Assembly: GCF_000702905.1 (NCBI RefSeq)
Contig: NZ_JNKR01000006.1
Location: forward strand, 22,784-86,783
Origin: Mitsuokella jalaludinii DSM 13811
GTDB taxonomy: Bacteria > Bacillota > Negativicutes > Selenomonadales > Selenomonadaceae
DNA: 64,000 nucleotides
Direction of reading: 5' to 3'
The notes beneath the pieces are model-generated. The model had not been told where the DNA came from. It saw only the letters and a list, made by a program, of their open reading frames with translations, and made no database searches. This document shows, one piece after another, positions 9,139-17,716 of the stretch (position 1 is the stretch's first letter; each line of letters opens with the position of its first letter). A program made the position numbers and the translations under genes.

Positions 9139-9168
9139 CTTGCCGCAGGGCGGCAAGTTTGTTACAAT
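9139..9168 (+). promoter_or_regulatory. promoter with embedded operator-like palindrome ahead of the ElyC-like gene
   Basis: TTGCCG (9140-9145) and TACAAT (9163-9168) are 17 nt apart. The perfect palindrome CTTGCCGC-agg-GCGGCAAG (9139-9157) covers the -35 box and half the spacer, which is where a repressor would block polymerase. The regulator is unknown; the same site also lies about 30 nt ahead of the divergent cupin gene. Confidence 0.5.
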
Positions 9169-9254
9169 GGATATACAATTTATAGATTCTAGATAAATGC
9201 GGGGATTCCTCTATGAAGATGGGATTTGCGCTTTATTTTTTTGGAGGATGCGAT

Positions 9255-10013
9255 ATGGTTTATCTCTTGAAATTCGGGGCCAGCTGGGTACTGCCGCCTG
9301 GCATTTTCATCCTGGCGCTCTTTGTCTTGTCCTGGTGGCTCTTGAAGAAGCGCGGCGAGAAAAAAGCGGCAGCAATCCTGTTTGGCCTGACCTTTGCCTT
9401 CTACCTGCTCTGCACGGGCTTCGTTGCCGAGAAGACGATGGGCTGGCTGGAATCTGCTTACCAGCCGCCGGAGCAGGCGTCGGGCGATGTCATCATCATG
9501 CTCGGCGGCGGCGCCTACAGCGACACGCCGGATGTCGACGGCACGGGGACGCTCTGCGCAAGCCCTGCGAGCCGCCTCTTGACGGCCGTGCGCCTGCAGC
9601 GTCAGCTCGGCGTGCCGATCCTGCTGTCGGGCGGCCAGGTCTACGAGGACACGGGCGCGGAGGCGAAGATCGCCAAGCGCGTGCTCATGAGCCTCGGCGT
9701 GCCGGAGGAGAAGATACTGACGGAGACGAAGAGCATCAACACGAGTCAGAATGCCCGCTTCTCAGCTGAGATCCTGCGCGAGAACGGCCTCTCGCACCCG
9801 ATACTCGTGACGAGCGCCTTCCACATGAAGCGCTCGGTGCTCAACTTCCAGAAGCAGGGCGTGGCCGTCGAGCCGTTCCCGACAGACTACCTGGTCGCGC
9901 ACCATCCTGTATTCCACTACACGAAGCTGCGCCCGCAGACAGAGGCACTCCTAGACAATGTGACGGTGCTGCAGGAGACACTGCGCACCTTTGTGACGAG
10001 GTATATCGAATGA
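9255..10013 (+). CDS. YdcF/ElyC-family (DUF218) membrane protein
   Basis: 252 residues. There are two hydrophobic helices in the first 55 residues, then a DUF218 domain with VIIMLGGGAY, RLLTAVRLQRQLGVPILLSG, ETKSINTSQNA and VTSAFHMKRS. Family members such as ElyC and SanA act in envelope maintenance, linked to lipid carriers for peptidoglycan and enterobacterial common antigen; the chemistry is unsettled. The start at 9255 has TTGGAGGA at correct spacing; longer frames from 9213 lack a ribosome site. Its stop overlaps the MATE gene start by 4 nt (ATGA). Confidence 0.8.
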   Translation: MVYLLKFGASWVLPPGIFILALFVLSWWLLKKRGEKKAAAILFGLTFAFYLLCTGFVAEKTMGWLESAYQPPEQASGDVIIMLGGGAYSDTPDVDGTGTLCASPASRLLTAVRLQRQLGVPILLSGGQVYEDTGAEAKIAKRVLMSLGVPEEKILTETKSINTSQNARFSAEILRENGLSHPILVTSAFHMKRSVLNFQKQGVAVEPFPTDYLVAHHPVFHYTKLRPQTEALLDNVTVLQETLRTFVTRYIE

Positions 10014-11353
10014 CAAAGAACTTGACAGAAGGATCGCCGGCCAAGCTGATTTTCTTCTTCACCATGCCGCTGATTGCGGGCAATATCTTCCAGCAGCTCT
10101 ACGCCTTTGTCGACACCTTGATCGTCGGCCGCTTCCTCGGCGTCAATGCCCTGGCGGCCGTCGGCTGCACGGGCGCCCTGATGTTTTTGATGCTCGGCTT
10201 CGTCATAGGCTTCTCGACAGGGCTCTCCATCTACACGGGCCAGCGCTTCGGCGCGCGCGACGAGGAGGGTGTGCGCAAGAGCGCGGCGGCCTGTGCCGTG
10301 CTCTCTCTCCTGGCCTCAATCGTCCTGACGACCGTCGGCGTGCTGCTCTGCCGCCAGCTCCTAGTCTGGATGCAGACGCCGGCGGAGATCCTCGACGGGG
10401 CCTATTCCTTCATCAGCCTCGTCTACGCAGGCATCGGCCTCTTCGTATTCTACCAGACGCAGACGAATCTCATCCGCGCGCTCGGCGACAGCAAGACGCC
10501 GACCGTGCTGCTCGCCTGCGGGCTTACGCTCAACATCATCTTCGAGCCGATCGCGATCCTCGTCTTCGGCTGGGGCATCCCGGGCGCTGCTCTGGCGACA
10601 CTCGCCTCGCAGGTCTGCGGCAACCTGCTCTGCCTCTTCTTCATCCTGCGCAAGGTGCCTGCGCTGCGCACGCACCGGAAGGACTGGTGTCCGGACTTCA
10701 AGCTCTACTGGGAACACCTGCGCATCGCCCTGCCGATGGGTTTCCAGTCGAGCATCATCGCGATTGGCGCTGTCATCCTGCAGGTTGCGCTCAATGACCT
10801 CGGCCCTACGGCCGTTGCGGCCTATGCAGCAGCCCAGAAGATCGAGTCCATCGCGATGATGCCGATGATGTCGTTCGGCATCGCGATGTCGGCCTACACG
10901 GCACAGAACTACGGCGCGCGCAAGTTCGAGCGCATCGGCGAGGGGGTGCGCAAGTGCTGCTACATGTCCGTGACGTTTGCCGTGCTTGCCGGCGCGGGGC
11001 TCATCTTCTTCGGCCCTTCGCTCATGCACCTCTTTGTCGGTGATGGGGCGCAGCAGGTCATCGACTTCGGCCACGAGTACCTGATTGTCAACGGCTCGTG
11101 CTACTGGATCCTCTCCTTCCTCTTCATCTTCCGCTACACGCTGCAGGGACTCGGCCAGAGCGTCGTGCCGACGATCGCGGGCATCATGGAGCTCTTGATG
11201 CGCACGGCAGCAGCGCTCTTCCTCTGCGGCTGGCTCGGCTACCTTGGCGCCTGCCTCGCCAACCCGATGGCCTGGATCGGCTCCTGCGTTCCTCTGGCCA
11301 TCGCTTTCTACTGGACGCACCGGAGCTTCAAGAAAAAATATCATCTCGCCTGA
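10010..11353 (+). CDS. MATE-family multidrug/Na+ antiporter
   Basis: A 447-residue protein with twelve predicted membrane helices in two similar halves. The first half opens with SPAKLIFFFTMPLIAGNIFQ and VDTLIVGRFLG, the usual MatE signature, and the second repeats the pattern from about residue 235. Family members export cationic drugs or metabolites using Na+ or H+ gradients. It is translationally coupled to the ElyC-like gene by an ATGA overlap. No clear terminator is visible in the 120 nt before the phosphoglucomutase gene. Confidence 0.88.
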   Translation: MTKNLTEGSPAKLIFFFTMPLIAGNIFQQLYAFVDTLIVGRFLGVNALAAVGCTGALMFLMLGFVIGFSTGLSIYTGQRFGARDEEGVRKSAAACAVLSLLASIVLTTVGVLLCRQLLVWMQTPAEILDGAYSFISLVYAGIGLFVFYQTQTNLIRALGDSKTPTVLLACGLTLNIIFEPIAILVFGWGIPGAALATLASQVCGNLLCLFFILRKVPALRTHRKDWCPDFKLYWEHLRIALPMGFQSSIIAIGAVILQVALNDLGPTAVAAYAAAQKIESIAMMPMMSFGIAMSAYTAQNYGARKFERIGEGVRKCCYMSVTFAVLAGAGLIFFGPSLMHLFVGDGAQQVIDFGHEYLIVNGSCYWILSFLFIFRYTLQGLGQSVVPTIAGIMELLMRTAAALFLCGWLGYLGACLANPMAWIGSCVPLAIAFYWTHRSFKKKYHLA

Positions 11354-11475
11354 GCCCTTTTTGTAGGATTTGCAGGATTCAGGCAATTTCTGTCGAAAAA
11401 GAACTACAACAATAAATCAAAACATCACAATGACAGTGATTGCTGAAAAGGGATTCAGGAAGGGATGGATTCAAT

Positions 11476-13158
11476 ATGTATCAGGATGAGTACAAACGCT
11501 GGGCAACTGCCGATCTCGTGGACTTCGATCTGAACAAGGAACTCAATGACATCGCCGGTGATGATGAGGCCATCAAGGACCGCTTCGCCGTCGCTTTGGA
11601 GTTCGGCACGGCCGGCCTGCGCGGCGTGCTTGGTGCAGGCACGAACCGCATGAACATCTGGGTCGTTCGCCAGGCTACGCAGGGCGTTGCCGACTGGGTC
11701 AAGACGCAGGGCGGCACGCAGACCGTCGCCATCAGCTACGACAGCCGTCTCAAGGGCTGGAACTTCGCGCGCGAGGCCGCCGGCGTCCTCGCGGCAAATG
11801 ACATCCACGTGCGCCTCTACGAGGAGCTCATGCCGGTACCGGCCCTGAGCTTTGCGACGCGCTACTACCACTGCAACGCCGGCATCATGATCACGGCTTC
11901 GCACAACCCGGCGCAGTACAACGGCTACAAGGCATACGGCCCGGACGGCTGCCAGATGACAGATGATGCGGCCGCTGTTGTCTACGCGTCCATCCAGAAG
12001 ACGGATGTGCTGACGGGCGCAAAGCACATGAGTTTTGCCGAGGGCGTCGAGAAGGGCCTGATCCAGTTCGTCGGCGAGGACTGCAAAGATGCCTTCTACA
12101 AGGCTATCGAGGCGCGCCAGGTCCGCCCGGGCCTCGCGAAGACGGCTGGCCTCAAGCTCGTCTATTCGCCGCTCAACGGCACGGGCCTCGTGCCAGTCAC
12201 GCGCGTGCTCAAGGACATCGGCATCACGGACATCACGATCGTGCCGGAGCAGGAGTACCCGAACGGCTACTTCACGACCTGCAGTTACCCGAATCCGGAG
12301 ATCTTTGCGGCACTTGAGAAAGGCCTTGAGCTCGCGAAGAAGGAGCAGGCTGACCTCATGCTCGCGACGGACCCGGATGCTGACCGCGTCGGCATCGCGA
12401 TGAAGTGCGCTGACGGCAGCTACGAGCTCGTCTCGGGCAACGAGATGGGTGTCCTGCTGCTCGACTACATCTGCCAGGGCCGCATCGAGAAGGGCACGAT
12501 GCCGAAGAACCCGGTGGCTGTCATGTCCATCGTCTCGACGCCTCTTGCTGACAAGGTCGCCGAGCATTACGGCGTGGAGCTCCGCCACGTGCTGACGGGC
12601 TTCAAGTGGATCGGCGACCAGATTGCACAGCTTGAGGCAGCTGGCGAGACGGATCGCTTCATCTTCGGCTTCGAGGAGAGCTACGGCTACCTCGCCGGCC
12701 CGTACGTCCGCGACAAGGATGCCGTCGTCTCCTCGATGCTGATCTGCGAGATGGCAGCTTATTACCGCTCCATCGGCTCGTCGATCAAGCAGCGCCTTGA
12801 AGAGATCTATCAGCAGTATGGCCGCTACTACAACAAGGTCGATGCCTTCTCGTTCCCGGGCCTCTCGGGCATGGACAAGATGAAGGGCATCATGGTCAGC
12901 CTGCGCCAGACCCCGCCGACGGAGTTTGCCGGCAAGAAGGTCGTCGAGACGATTGACTACGCAGAGCCGGAGAAGACGGGGCTGCCGAAGGCAAACGTGC
13001 TCATTTACAAGCTCGATGACGGCTCGACGGTTGTCGTTCGCCCGTCCGGCACGGAGCCGAAGATCAAGACGTACTTCACGACGCTCGGCAAGGACCTCGC
13101 AGAGGCACAGGCCGAGAAGGAGAAGCTCGCAGAGGCCGTCAAGCCTCTCTTAGCCTGA
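11476..13158 (+). CDS. pgcA: phosphoglucomutase/phosphomannomutase (alpha-phosphohexomutase)
   Basis: 560 residues, the length of the PgcA-type mutases of Firmicutes. All four active-site blocks are present: phosphoserine loop GIMITASHNPAQYNGYK, metal loop ATDPDADRVG, sugar loop GFEESYGYLAG and phosphate loop RPSGTEPKIK. It interconverts glucose-1-phosphate and glucose-6-phosphate. The start at 11476 is chosen over 11440 because the AGGAAGGGA ribosome site lies between them. It is followed by pgi, giving a small hexose-phosphate cluster, but pgi has its own promoter. Confidence 0.92.
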   Translation: MYQDEYKRWATADLVDFDLNKELNDIAGDDEAIKDRFAVALEFGTAGLRGVLGAGTNRMNIWVVRQATQGVADWVKTQGGTQTVAISYDSRLKGWNFAREAAGVLAANDIHVRLYEELMPVPALSFATRYYHCNAGIMITASHNPAQYNGYKAYGPDGCQMTDDAAAVVYASIQKTDVLTGAKHMSFAEGVEKGLIQFVGEDCKDAFYKAIEARQVRPGLAKTAGLKLVYSPLNGTGLVPVTRVLKDIGITDITIVPEQEYPNGYFTTCSYPNPEIFAALEKGLELAKKEQADLMLATDPDADRVGIAMKCADGSYELVSGNEMGVLLLDYICQGRIEKGTMPKNPVAVMSIVSTPLADKVAEHYGVELRHVLTGFKWIGDQIAQLEAAGETDRFIFGFEESYGYLAGPYVRDKDAVVSSMLICEMAAYYRSIGSSIKQRLEEIYQQYGRYYNKVDAFSFPGLSGMDKMKGIMVSLRQTPPTEFAGKKVVETIDYAEPEKTGLPKANVLIYKLDDGSTVVVRPSGTEPKIKTYFTTLGKDLAEAQAEKEKLAEAVKPLLA

Positions 13159-13177
13159 CTTTCACAGAAGAGAATAG

Positions 13178-13206
13178 TTCACAGAATAAGGGATACATGG
13201 TATAAT
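13178..13206 (+). promoter_or_regulatory. promoter of pgi
   Basis: TTCACA (13178-13183), a 17-nt spacer and a perfect TATAAT (13201-13206). The transcript would carry a leader of about 100 nt in which TCTGCTGC (near 13229) can pair with GCAGCAGA (near 13285), a possible long leader hairpin. Confidence 0.65.
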
Positions 13207-13313
13207 AGAATCGTATGGAATAAGCGATCTGCTGCCGGTATCCCTTCCGTATTCCTGAGCAAATGGCCGCGGTGAGAGAACCTGCAGCAGAACAAGAAGA
13301 GGAGTGTTAGAAC

Positions 13314-14777
13314 ATGAGTTTAAAGCTGAAATCCGGTTTTACGTTCGACTACGACAATCTTTACGGTGAAGGCAAAGTCACGGAAGCGGACCTCAAATCC
13401 TACGAGGAAGATCTCAAGAAGGCGCATGAAGCCATGAAGGTCATGCGCGAGACGGGCTTCATCCGTGCGCATCTCTCGAAGGACGGCGAACCGGAGAAGG
13501 TACTGTTCTCTCAGACGCCGTACGTTGAGGAAGGCCACATCAACAGCCCGAGCTCGCTGAAGCGCCTGCAGGAACTGACGGACCACGTCAAGGGGAATGT
13601 CGACGTCGTCGTCTCGATGGGCATCGGCGGTTCCTACCTCGGCAACAAGGTCCTCTTCGACGTGCAGTGCGGTGCATACTGGAATGAACTCACGAAGGAA
13701 GAGCGCAACGGTTTCCCGCAGGTCTACTTCAGCGGCAACAACATCGATCCGCGCAGCACGGGTGATCTCATCCATCATCTCGAAGATGAGTCCAAGATCC
13801 TCAAGTACCATGAGAAGCGCAACCTCAAGGTCCTGCTGCTTGTCATCTCGAAGTCCGGCGGTACGCTCGACACGATGTCGAACTTCATGGTCGTCTATGA
13901 CGCCCTGCAGAAATACCCGGGCATCGACGTCGAAGTCATCGCGGTCACGGACCCGAACATGGAGAAGCAGACGCTCCTCAAGAAGCTGGCCATCGAGAAG
14001 GGCTGGCCGCAGTTTGCTGTACCGGACGGTGTCGGCGGACGCTTCACGGTCTTCACGGAAGTCGGCCTGACGCTGGCCGCCTGCATCGGCTTTGACATCA
14101 AGAGCTTCCTCGACGGTGCCAAGGACATGGACAAGGCTTGCCAGAACGATGATATCTGGCAGAACCCGGCTATGCTCAACGCAGCGCTGAAGTTCGCTGC
14201 CTCGGAGAAGCACGGCCGCGACATCGAGGTCATGATGCCGTACGGCGATTACCTCAAGTCCGTATCCGAGTGGTACATCCAGCTGCTCGCAGAATCCCTC
14301 GGCAAGCAGTTCAACAAAGAGGGCAAGGAAGTCTGCTACGGCCGCACGCCGCTCGTCGCTGTCGGCACGACGGACATGCACTCCCAGACGCAGCAGCATC
14401 AGGAAGGCAAGCTCAACAAGGTCGTTCAGTTTGTCAAGATCGAGAAGTGGGCGAATGACCTCGTGATCCCGAACACCTTCCCGGAGGCCAAGAAGCTGGC
14501 TGACATCTCCGGCGTCACGATGAGCGAGGCCCTCGAGGTTGCCCGCCAGTCGAATGCCGATGCACTCGCTTCGAACAAACGCTATAATGCATGCTTCGCA
14601 CTGCCGGAGCTCAATGCCTATCACCTCGGCGAACTCCTCTACATGCTCGCGATGAGCGTTGCTTATGAGGGTGAACTCGCAGATGTCGATGCCTTCAACC
14701 AGCCGGGCGTCGAGTCCTACAAGCGCATCATGGGACCGAAGCTCCAGGCACTCAAGGCTGCTAAAGCTGCAAAATAA
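13314..14777 (+). CDS. pgi: glucose-6-phosphate isomerase
   Basis: A 487-residue cytoplasmic isomerase converting glucose-6-phosphate and fructose-6-phosphate. The SIS-fold motifs MGIGGSYLGNK, VISKSGGTLDT and VGGRFTVFTEVGL match bacterial Pgi. TTDMHSQTQQHQEG places the catalytic glutamine/histidine region, and a late lysine in QPGVESYKRIMG fits the conserved C-terminal Lys. It starts 7 nt after AGGAGTG. It has its own promoter and terminator. It would process glucose-6-phosphate from TreC and the 6-phospho-beta-glucosidase encoded elsewhere in the window. Confidence 0.95.
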   Translation: MSLKLKSGFTFDYDNLYGEGKVTEADLKSYEEDLKKAHEAMKVMRETGFIRAHLSKDGEPEKVLFSQTPYVEEGHINSPSSLKRLQELTDHVKGNVDVVVSMGIGGSYLGNKVLFDVQCGAYWNELTKEERNGFPQVYFSGNNIDPRSTGDLIHHLEDESKILKYHEKRNLKVLLLVISKSGGTLDTMSNFMVVYDALQKYPGIDVEVIAVTDPNMEKQTLLKKLAIEKGWPQFAVPDGVGGRFTVFTEVGLTLAACIGFDIKSFLDGAKDMDKACQNDDIWQNPAMLNAALKFAASEKHGRDIEVMMPYGDYLKSVSEWYIQLLAESLGKQFNKEGKEVCYGRTPLVAVGTTDMHSQTQQHQEGKLNKVVQFVKIEKWANDLVIPNTFPEAKKLADISGVTMSEALEVARQSNADALASNKRYNACFALPELNAYHLGELLYMLAMSVAYEGELADVDAFNQPGVESYKRIMGPKLQALKAAKAAK

Positions 14778-14834
14778 TCCATAGCACATACCCGAGGCTT
14801 ATCTGTGGCAGTACACAGACGCAGTCAAAGGCGC

Positions 14835-14870
14835 AGGAAAGGCTCTGTCCGTTTGGCAGAGCCTTTCTTC
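14835..14870 (+). terminator. rho-independent terminator after pgi
   Basis: An 11-bp perfect stem, GAAAGGCTCTG (14837-14847) with CAGAGCCTTTC (14857-14867), with a short T-rich tail. Confidence 0.8.
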
Positions 14871-14925
14871 GTATAAAATAAAATCAGAATAATGTAAATA
14901 TAATAATATAAGGGGAGGGATGCTG

Positions 14926-15549
14926 ATGCATGTGACGCCAAAGCAGATTGCCTTTGCAGCTGTAGCCGCTGTGCTGCTGGCAGTGGTGCTGTTCTGGCAG
15001 GGCGCAGCCGATGGGATGGACCAGGAACTGCCGGAGACGGCCGCAGATGGAGGCAGCGCGCCCGCGGTGGCGCAGAAGAGCCGGGATGGCGCGCGCTACG
15101 AGAAGATTCGCGGCATGGAGAGCCAGGTGGCAGTCGAAGACCTGCGCAATCCCTTCTCGCCTGGGCACGAGAAGCGCGGCGAAGCGGCGGCCGCGCCTGT
15201 GAAAGCCGCGCAGAAGACGGAATCTGCCCAAAATGTGCAGCCGCCCGCGCCGCCCGCCCGAGCGTCTATGAGGGCGGAGGCGGCTCCAGAGATGCCCGTC
15301 TCCGCGCCTGAGCCTGTACTGGCACTTCGAGGCATCGTGCAGGGCGCGGAGCCGCTCGTCATCCTCTCGGACGGCGCGCAGAGCCGATCCCTGGCCGTCG
15401 GCGAGCACTTCTTCGGCTACGAGGTCGTCGAGATCGGCAGGGCGGGTGTGCGGCTTTGCGGCCCAGACGGTGAAATCTGGCTGCCAATGGCTTCATTCCA
15501 TTCGGATGGAGAAGCTGCCGGACAAGATGACAGGATAGAGACGCGTTAG
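14926..15549 (+). CDS. PilP/GspC-like secretin-partner protein
   Basis: 207 residues. There is one N-terminal membrane anchor (about 5-24), then a Pro/Ala-rich spacer (about 85-125), then a small beta domain from about 128 (LALRGIVQGAEPLVILSDG ... GYEVVEIGRAGVRL). An anchor, the DLRNPFSPG motif, a spacer and a homology-region domain are the architecture of PilP and GspC, which connect the inner-membrane platform to the secretin. The start at 14926 (MHVTPK) puts GGGGAGGG at normal distance; the ATG at 14920 is too close. The secretin gene follows after 39 nt. Detailed family assignment is tentative. Confidence 0.65.
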   Translation: MHVTPKQIAFAAVAAVLLAVVLFWQGAADGMDQELPETAADGGSAPAVAQKSRDGARYEKIRGMESQVAVEDLRNPFSPGHEKRGEAAAAPVKAAQKTESAQNVQPPAPPARASMRAEAAPEMPVSAPEPVLALRGIVQGAEPLVILSDGAQSRSLAVGEHFFGYEVVEIGRAGVRLCGPDGEIWLPMASFHSDGEAAGQDDRIETR

Positions 15550-15588
15550 CACAAGATGCGTAAAAGAGAAGAGGAAAGGAGGCAGCCG

Positions 15589-16896
15589 ATGACGGTCAAC
15601 TGGACAAAGAGGATAGGGAGGGTAATGTTCGGCACGGTATTGCTCGGGTGCTTTTTGACAGGCGGCGTGGAGGCCGCACCCATCGAGATGCAGGTCGTCG
15701 AAGGCGATGTGCGCTCCGTGCTCATGTCGCTGGCGCGTGCGGGCCACGAGAACATCGTGCTCGATGACAGCGTGGAGGGGACGGTGACGCTCCATGTGAC
15801 AGAGGAGCCGACGAAACTCCTGCGCATGGTCGCTGCTTCGAAGGGGCTCGTGCTCGTCAAGGAGGGCACGACGTACCTCGTGACGACGGCCGCGCGGGCA
15901 GACGGCCTCAGGAGCGTGCACGTCTACCCCGTGCGCCATGCCGACCCCGCTGACATCGCGCGTGCGGCGGAGCTCTCGCTGCGCAGCGCGGCTGACAAGG
16001 CGGATGCGCAGCAGGAAGGCGCGGGCGGCAGTGCGCGCCGCGTCCTCGTCGATAGCGCGACGAATTCCGTGCTGTTCTATGGCACGGCAGCAGAGGCATC
16101 TGGCGTGGCGGAACTCGTGCGCCATCTCGACTGCAAGCCGCAGCAGGTATCGCTTGAAGCAAAGGTCGTGGCGCTCTCAAAGGACGCATCCAAGAAACTC
16201 GGCGTCGAGTGGCAGTGGTCATCGCTGCCGCAATATCCAGACTTCGAGACGACGTACCGCCACAAGGGCACGGACCATGAAGTGCAGGAAAAGGAGATCA
16301 AGCGCCACACGCAGGACGGAACGGTGCCGGGCATCATCCAGTTCGGACGCGGCCCGGAGGGGGTGCCGTTCGAGTTCTACTACAGCGCGACAATACAGGC
16401 GCTCGTGACGCAGGGCAAGGCCAAGATGCTCGCGCGGCCGAATATCACGACGGTACAGGGCCGGGAGGCGCTTATCAACATCGGCGGCGAGGTCCCCGTG
16501 CCGACGCAGTCGGTGACGAACAGCACGACGACGACGACGTACACCTACCGCCAGGCCGGCATCATCCTGCGCTGCACGCCGCGCATCCACGAGGACGGCC
16601 GCATCACGGCGACAGTGCACACGGAGGTCAGTTCGCCGCTCTACGTCGAGGACATCAAGGCCTACCGCTTCCAGAACCGCAGTGCCGACACGACGGTCAG
16701 CCTGCGCGACGGCGAGACGATGGTCATCGGCGGCCTGATCGGCAGCGATGAATCGAGGACGCTGTCGAAGATCCCGTTCCTCGGCGACCTGCCCATCCTC
16801 GGCGCGTTCTTCCGCAGCGTGCGCCAGAGCCGCTCCGAGTCTGAGATCATGATCTTCCTGACCGCGCATGTCATCCCCGACGACGGTTCGACGTGA
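15589..16896 (+). CDS. secretin of the PilQ/GspD superfamily
   Basis: A 435-residue exported protein. It has a signal peptide (cleavage near VEAAP), a short N-terminal secretin/TonB-like domain (EMQVVEGDVRSVLMSLAR), a single N1-type domain (VYPVRHADPADIARAAEL) and a C-terminal secretin beta-barrel with VTQGKAKMLARPNITT, GGEVPVPTQS, TVSLRDGETMVIGGLI and IPFLGDLPILGAFFR. This is short compared with GspD (about 650) and near the small PilQ-like secretins. RBS AAAGGAGG precedes the ATG at 15589. It is adjacent to a PilP/GspC-like gene, but no ATPase, pilin or platform gene lies nearby. It forms outer-membrane pores for type IV pili, DNA uptake or secretion. Confidence 0.88.
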   Translation: MTVNWTKRIGRVMFGTVLLGCFLTGGVEAAPIEMQVVEGDVRSVLMSLARAGHENIVLDDSVEGTVTLHVTEEPTKLLRMVAASKGLVLVKEGTTYLVTTAARADGLRSVHVYPVRHADPADIARAAELSLRSAADKADAQQEGAGGSARRVLVDSATNSVLFYGTAAEASGVAELVRHLDCKPQQVSLEAKVVALSKDASKKLGVEWQWSSLPQYPDFETTYRHKGTDHEVQEKEIKRHTQDGTVPGIIQFGRGPEGVPFEFYYSATIQALVTQGKAKMLARPNITTVQGREALINIGGEVPVPTQSVTNSTTTTTYTYRQAGIILRCTPRIHEDGRITATVHTEVSSPLYVEDIKAYRFQNRSADTTVSLRDGETMVIGGLIGSDESRTLSKIPFLGDLPILGAFFRSVRQSRSESEIMIFLTAHVIPDDGST

Positions 16897-16923
16897 TGCA
16901 GATAATACGATAAGATACAGAAT

Positions 16924-16976
16924 CAGAAGCTTTGATAAAAGTCATGACGACTTTTGCTCGGAGCTTCTTTTCTTTT
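16924..16976 (+). terminator. terminator after the secretin gene
   Basis: AGAAGCT (16925-16931) pairs with AGCTTCT (16962-16968) around an inner AAAGTC/GACTTT hairpin, followed by TTTCTTTT. Confidence 0.65.
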
Positions 16977-17062
16977 GCATAAACATCCGTTATAATAAGA
17001 AGGTGATTACAATAAATGAATGAGATTCGTAATTGATGAATGTTCAGATTATGGGCGGGGGG

Positions 17063-17716
17063 ATGAGCGTGCAGTATCCGGTCAATATGGAGATCGCAGG
17101 GCGTGTCTGCGTGATCATCGGCGGCGGGCGCGTTGCCGAGCGGAAGGCACATGTGCTCTTGCAGGCGGGCGCGCACCTCATTGTCATCGCACCGGCTCTG
17201 ACGAGGCTGCTCTATCAGGAGGCGTCGACAGGATGTTTCTTCTGGCTGGCCCAGCCGTACGAGACGGGGTTCCTGCAGCGCGTGCGCCCGTTCCTTGTCT
17301 TCTGCACGGCAGATGATCATGCGGTCAACCGCGTGGCGGCCGAGGAGGCGCGCGCATCCGGTGCGCTCGTCAATGTGGCCGATGAGCCGGAGCTCTCGGA
17401 CTTCTTTGTGCCGGCGAGCATCCGGCGCGGCCGCTTCCTGCTGACCATCGGCACGGGCGGCCTTAGCCCTGCCTTTTCGCGCAGCCTGCGCGAACAGCTC
17501 GAGCAGGCATTCCCGCCGGCCTTCGGCCTCTGGATCGAGAGGCTGGCCGCGATCCGTCAGGAGATGAAGGACAAGCTGCCGACGAGCGATGACCGTCAGG
17601 CATTCTGGCGCGCGGCATTGTCGCGGGACATCATGGAATTAGTCAAGGCCGGTCGTCTGAACCGGGCGGAGGTAATGATTCGACATGCAATTATTGATTT
17701 TAGGCCTCAATCATAA
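17063..17716 (+). CDS. precorrin-2 dehydrogenase / sirohydrochlorin ferrochelatase-like (CysG N-terminal family)
   Basis: About 217 residues. The N-terminal NAD-binding fold has VCVIIGGGRVAERKAHVLL, then FCTADDHAVNRVAAEEAR, NVADEPELSDFFVPA and IGTGGLSPAFSRSLREQLE, the fixed blocks of SirC/Met8/CysG-N. It oxidises precorrin-2 to sirohydrochlorin and may chelate iron. The start is uncertain: ATGs at 17036, 17051 and 17063 are all in frame. 17063 matches the usual family start (M-S-x-x-YPV), but its Shine-Dalgarno is only a G-rich run. It is the first gene of the tetrapyrrole operon; the end overlaps hemA by 32 nt. Confidence 0.85.
   Translation: MSVQYPVNMEIAGRVCVIIGGGRVAERKAHVLLQAGAHLIVIAPALTRLLYQEASTGCFFWLAQPYETGFLQRVRPFLVFCTADDHAVNRVAAEEARASGALVNVADEPELSDFFVPASIRRGRFLLTIGTGGLSPAFSRSLREQLEQAFPPAFGLWIERLAAIRQEMKDKLPTSDDRQAFWRAALSRDIMELVKAGRLNRAEVMIRHAIIDFRPQS

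Noticed and set aside
13207..13313. Structured regulatory leader of pgi
   Set aside because: Only one long-range 8-bp pairing is visible and no known motif matches; too weak for a separate feature.
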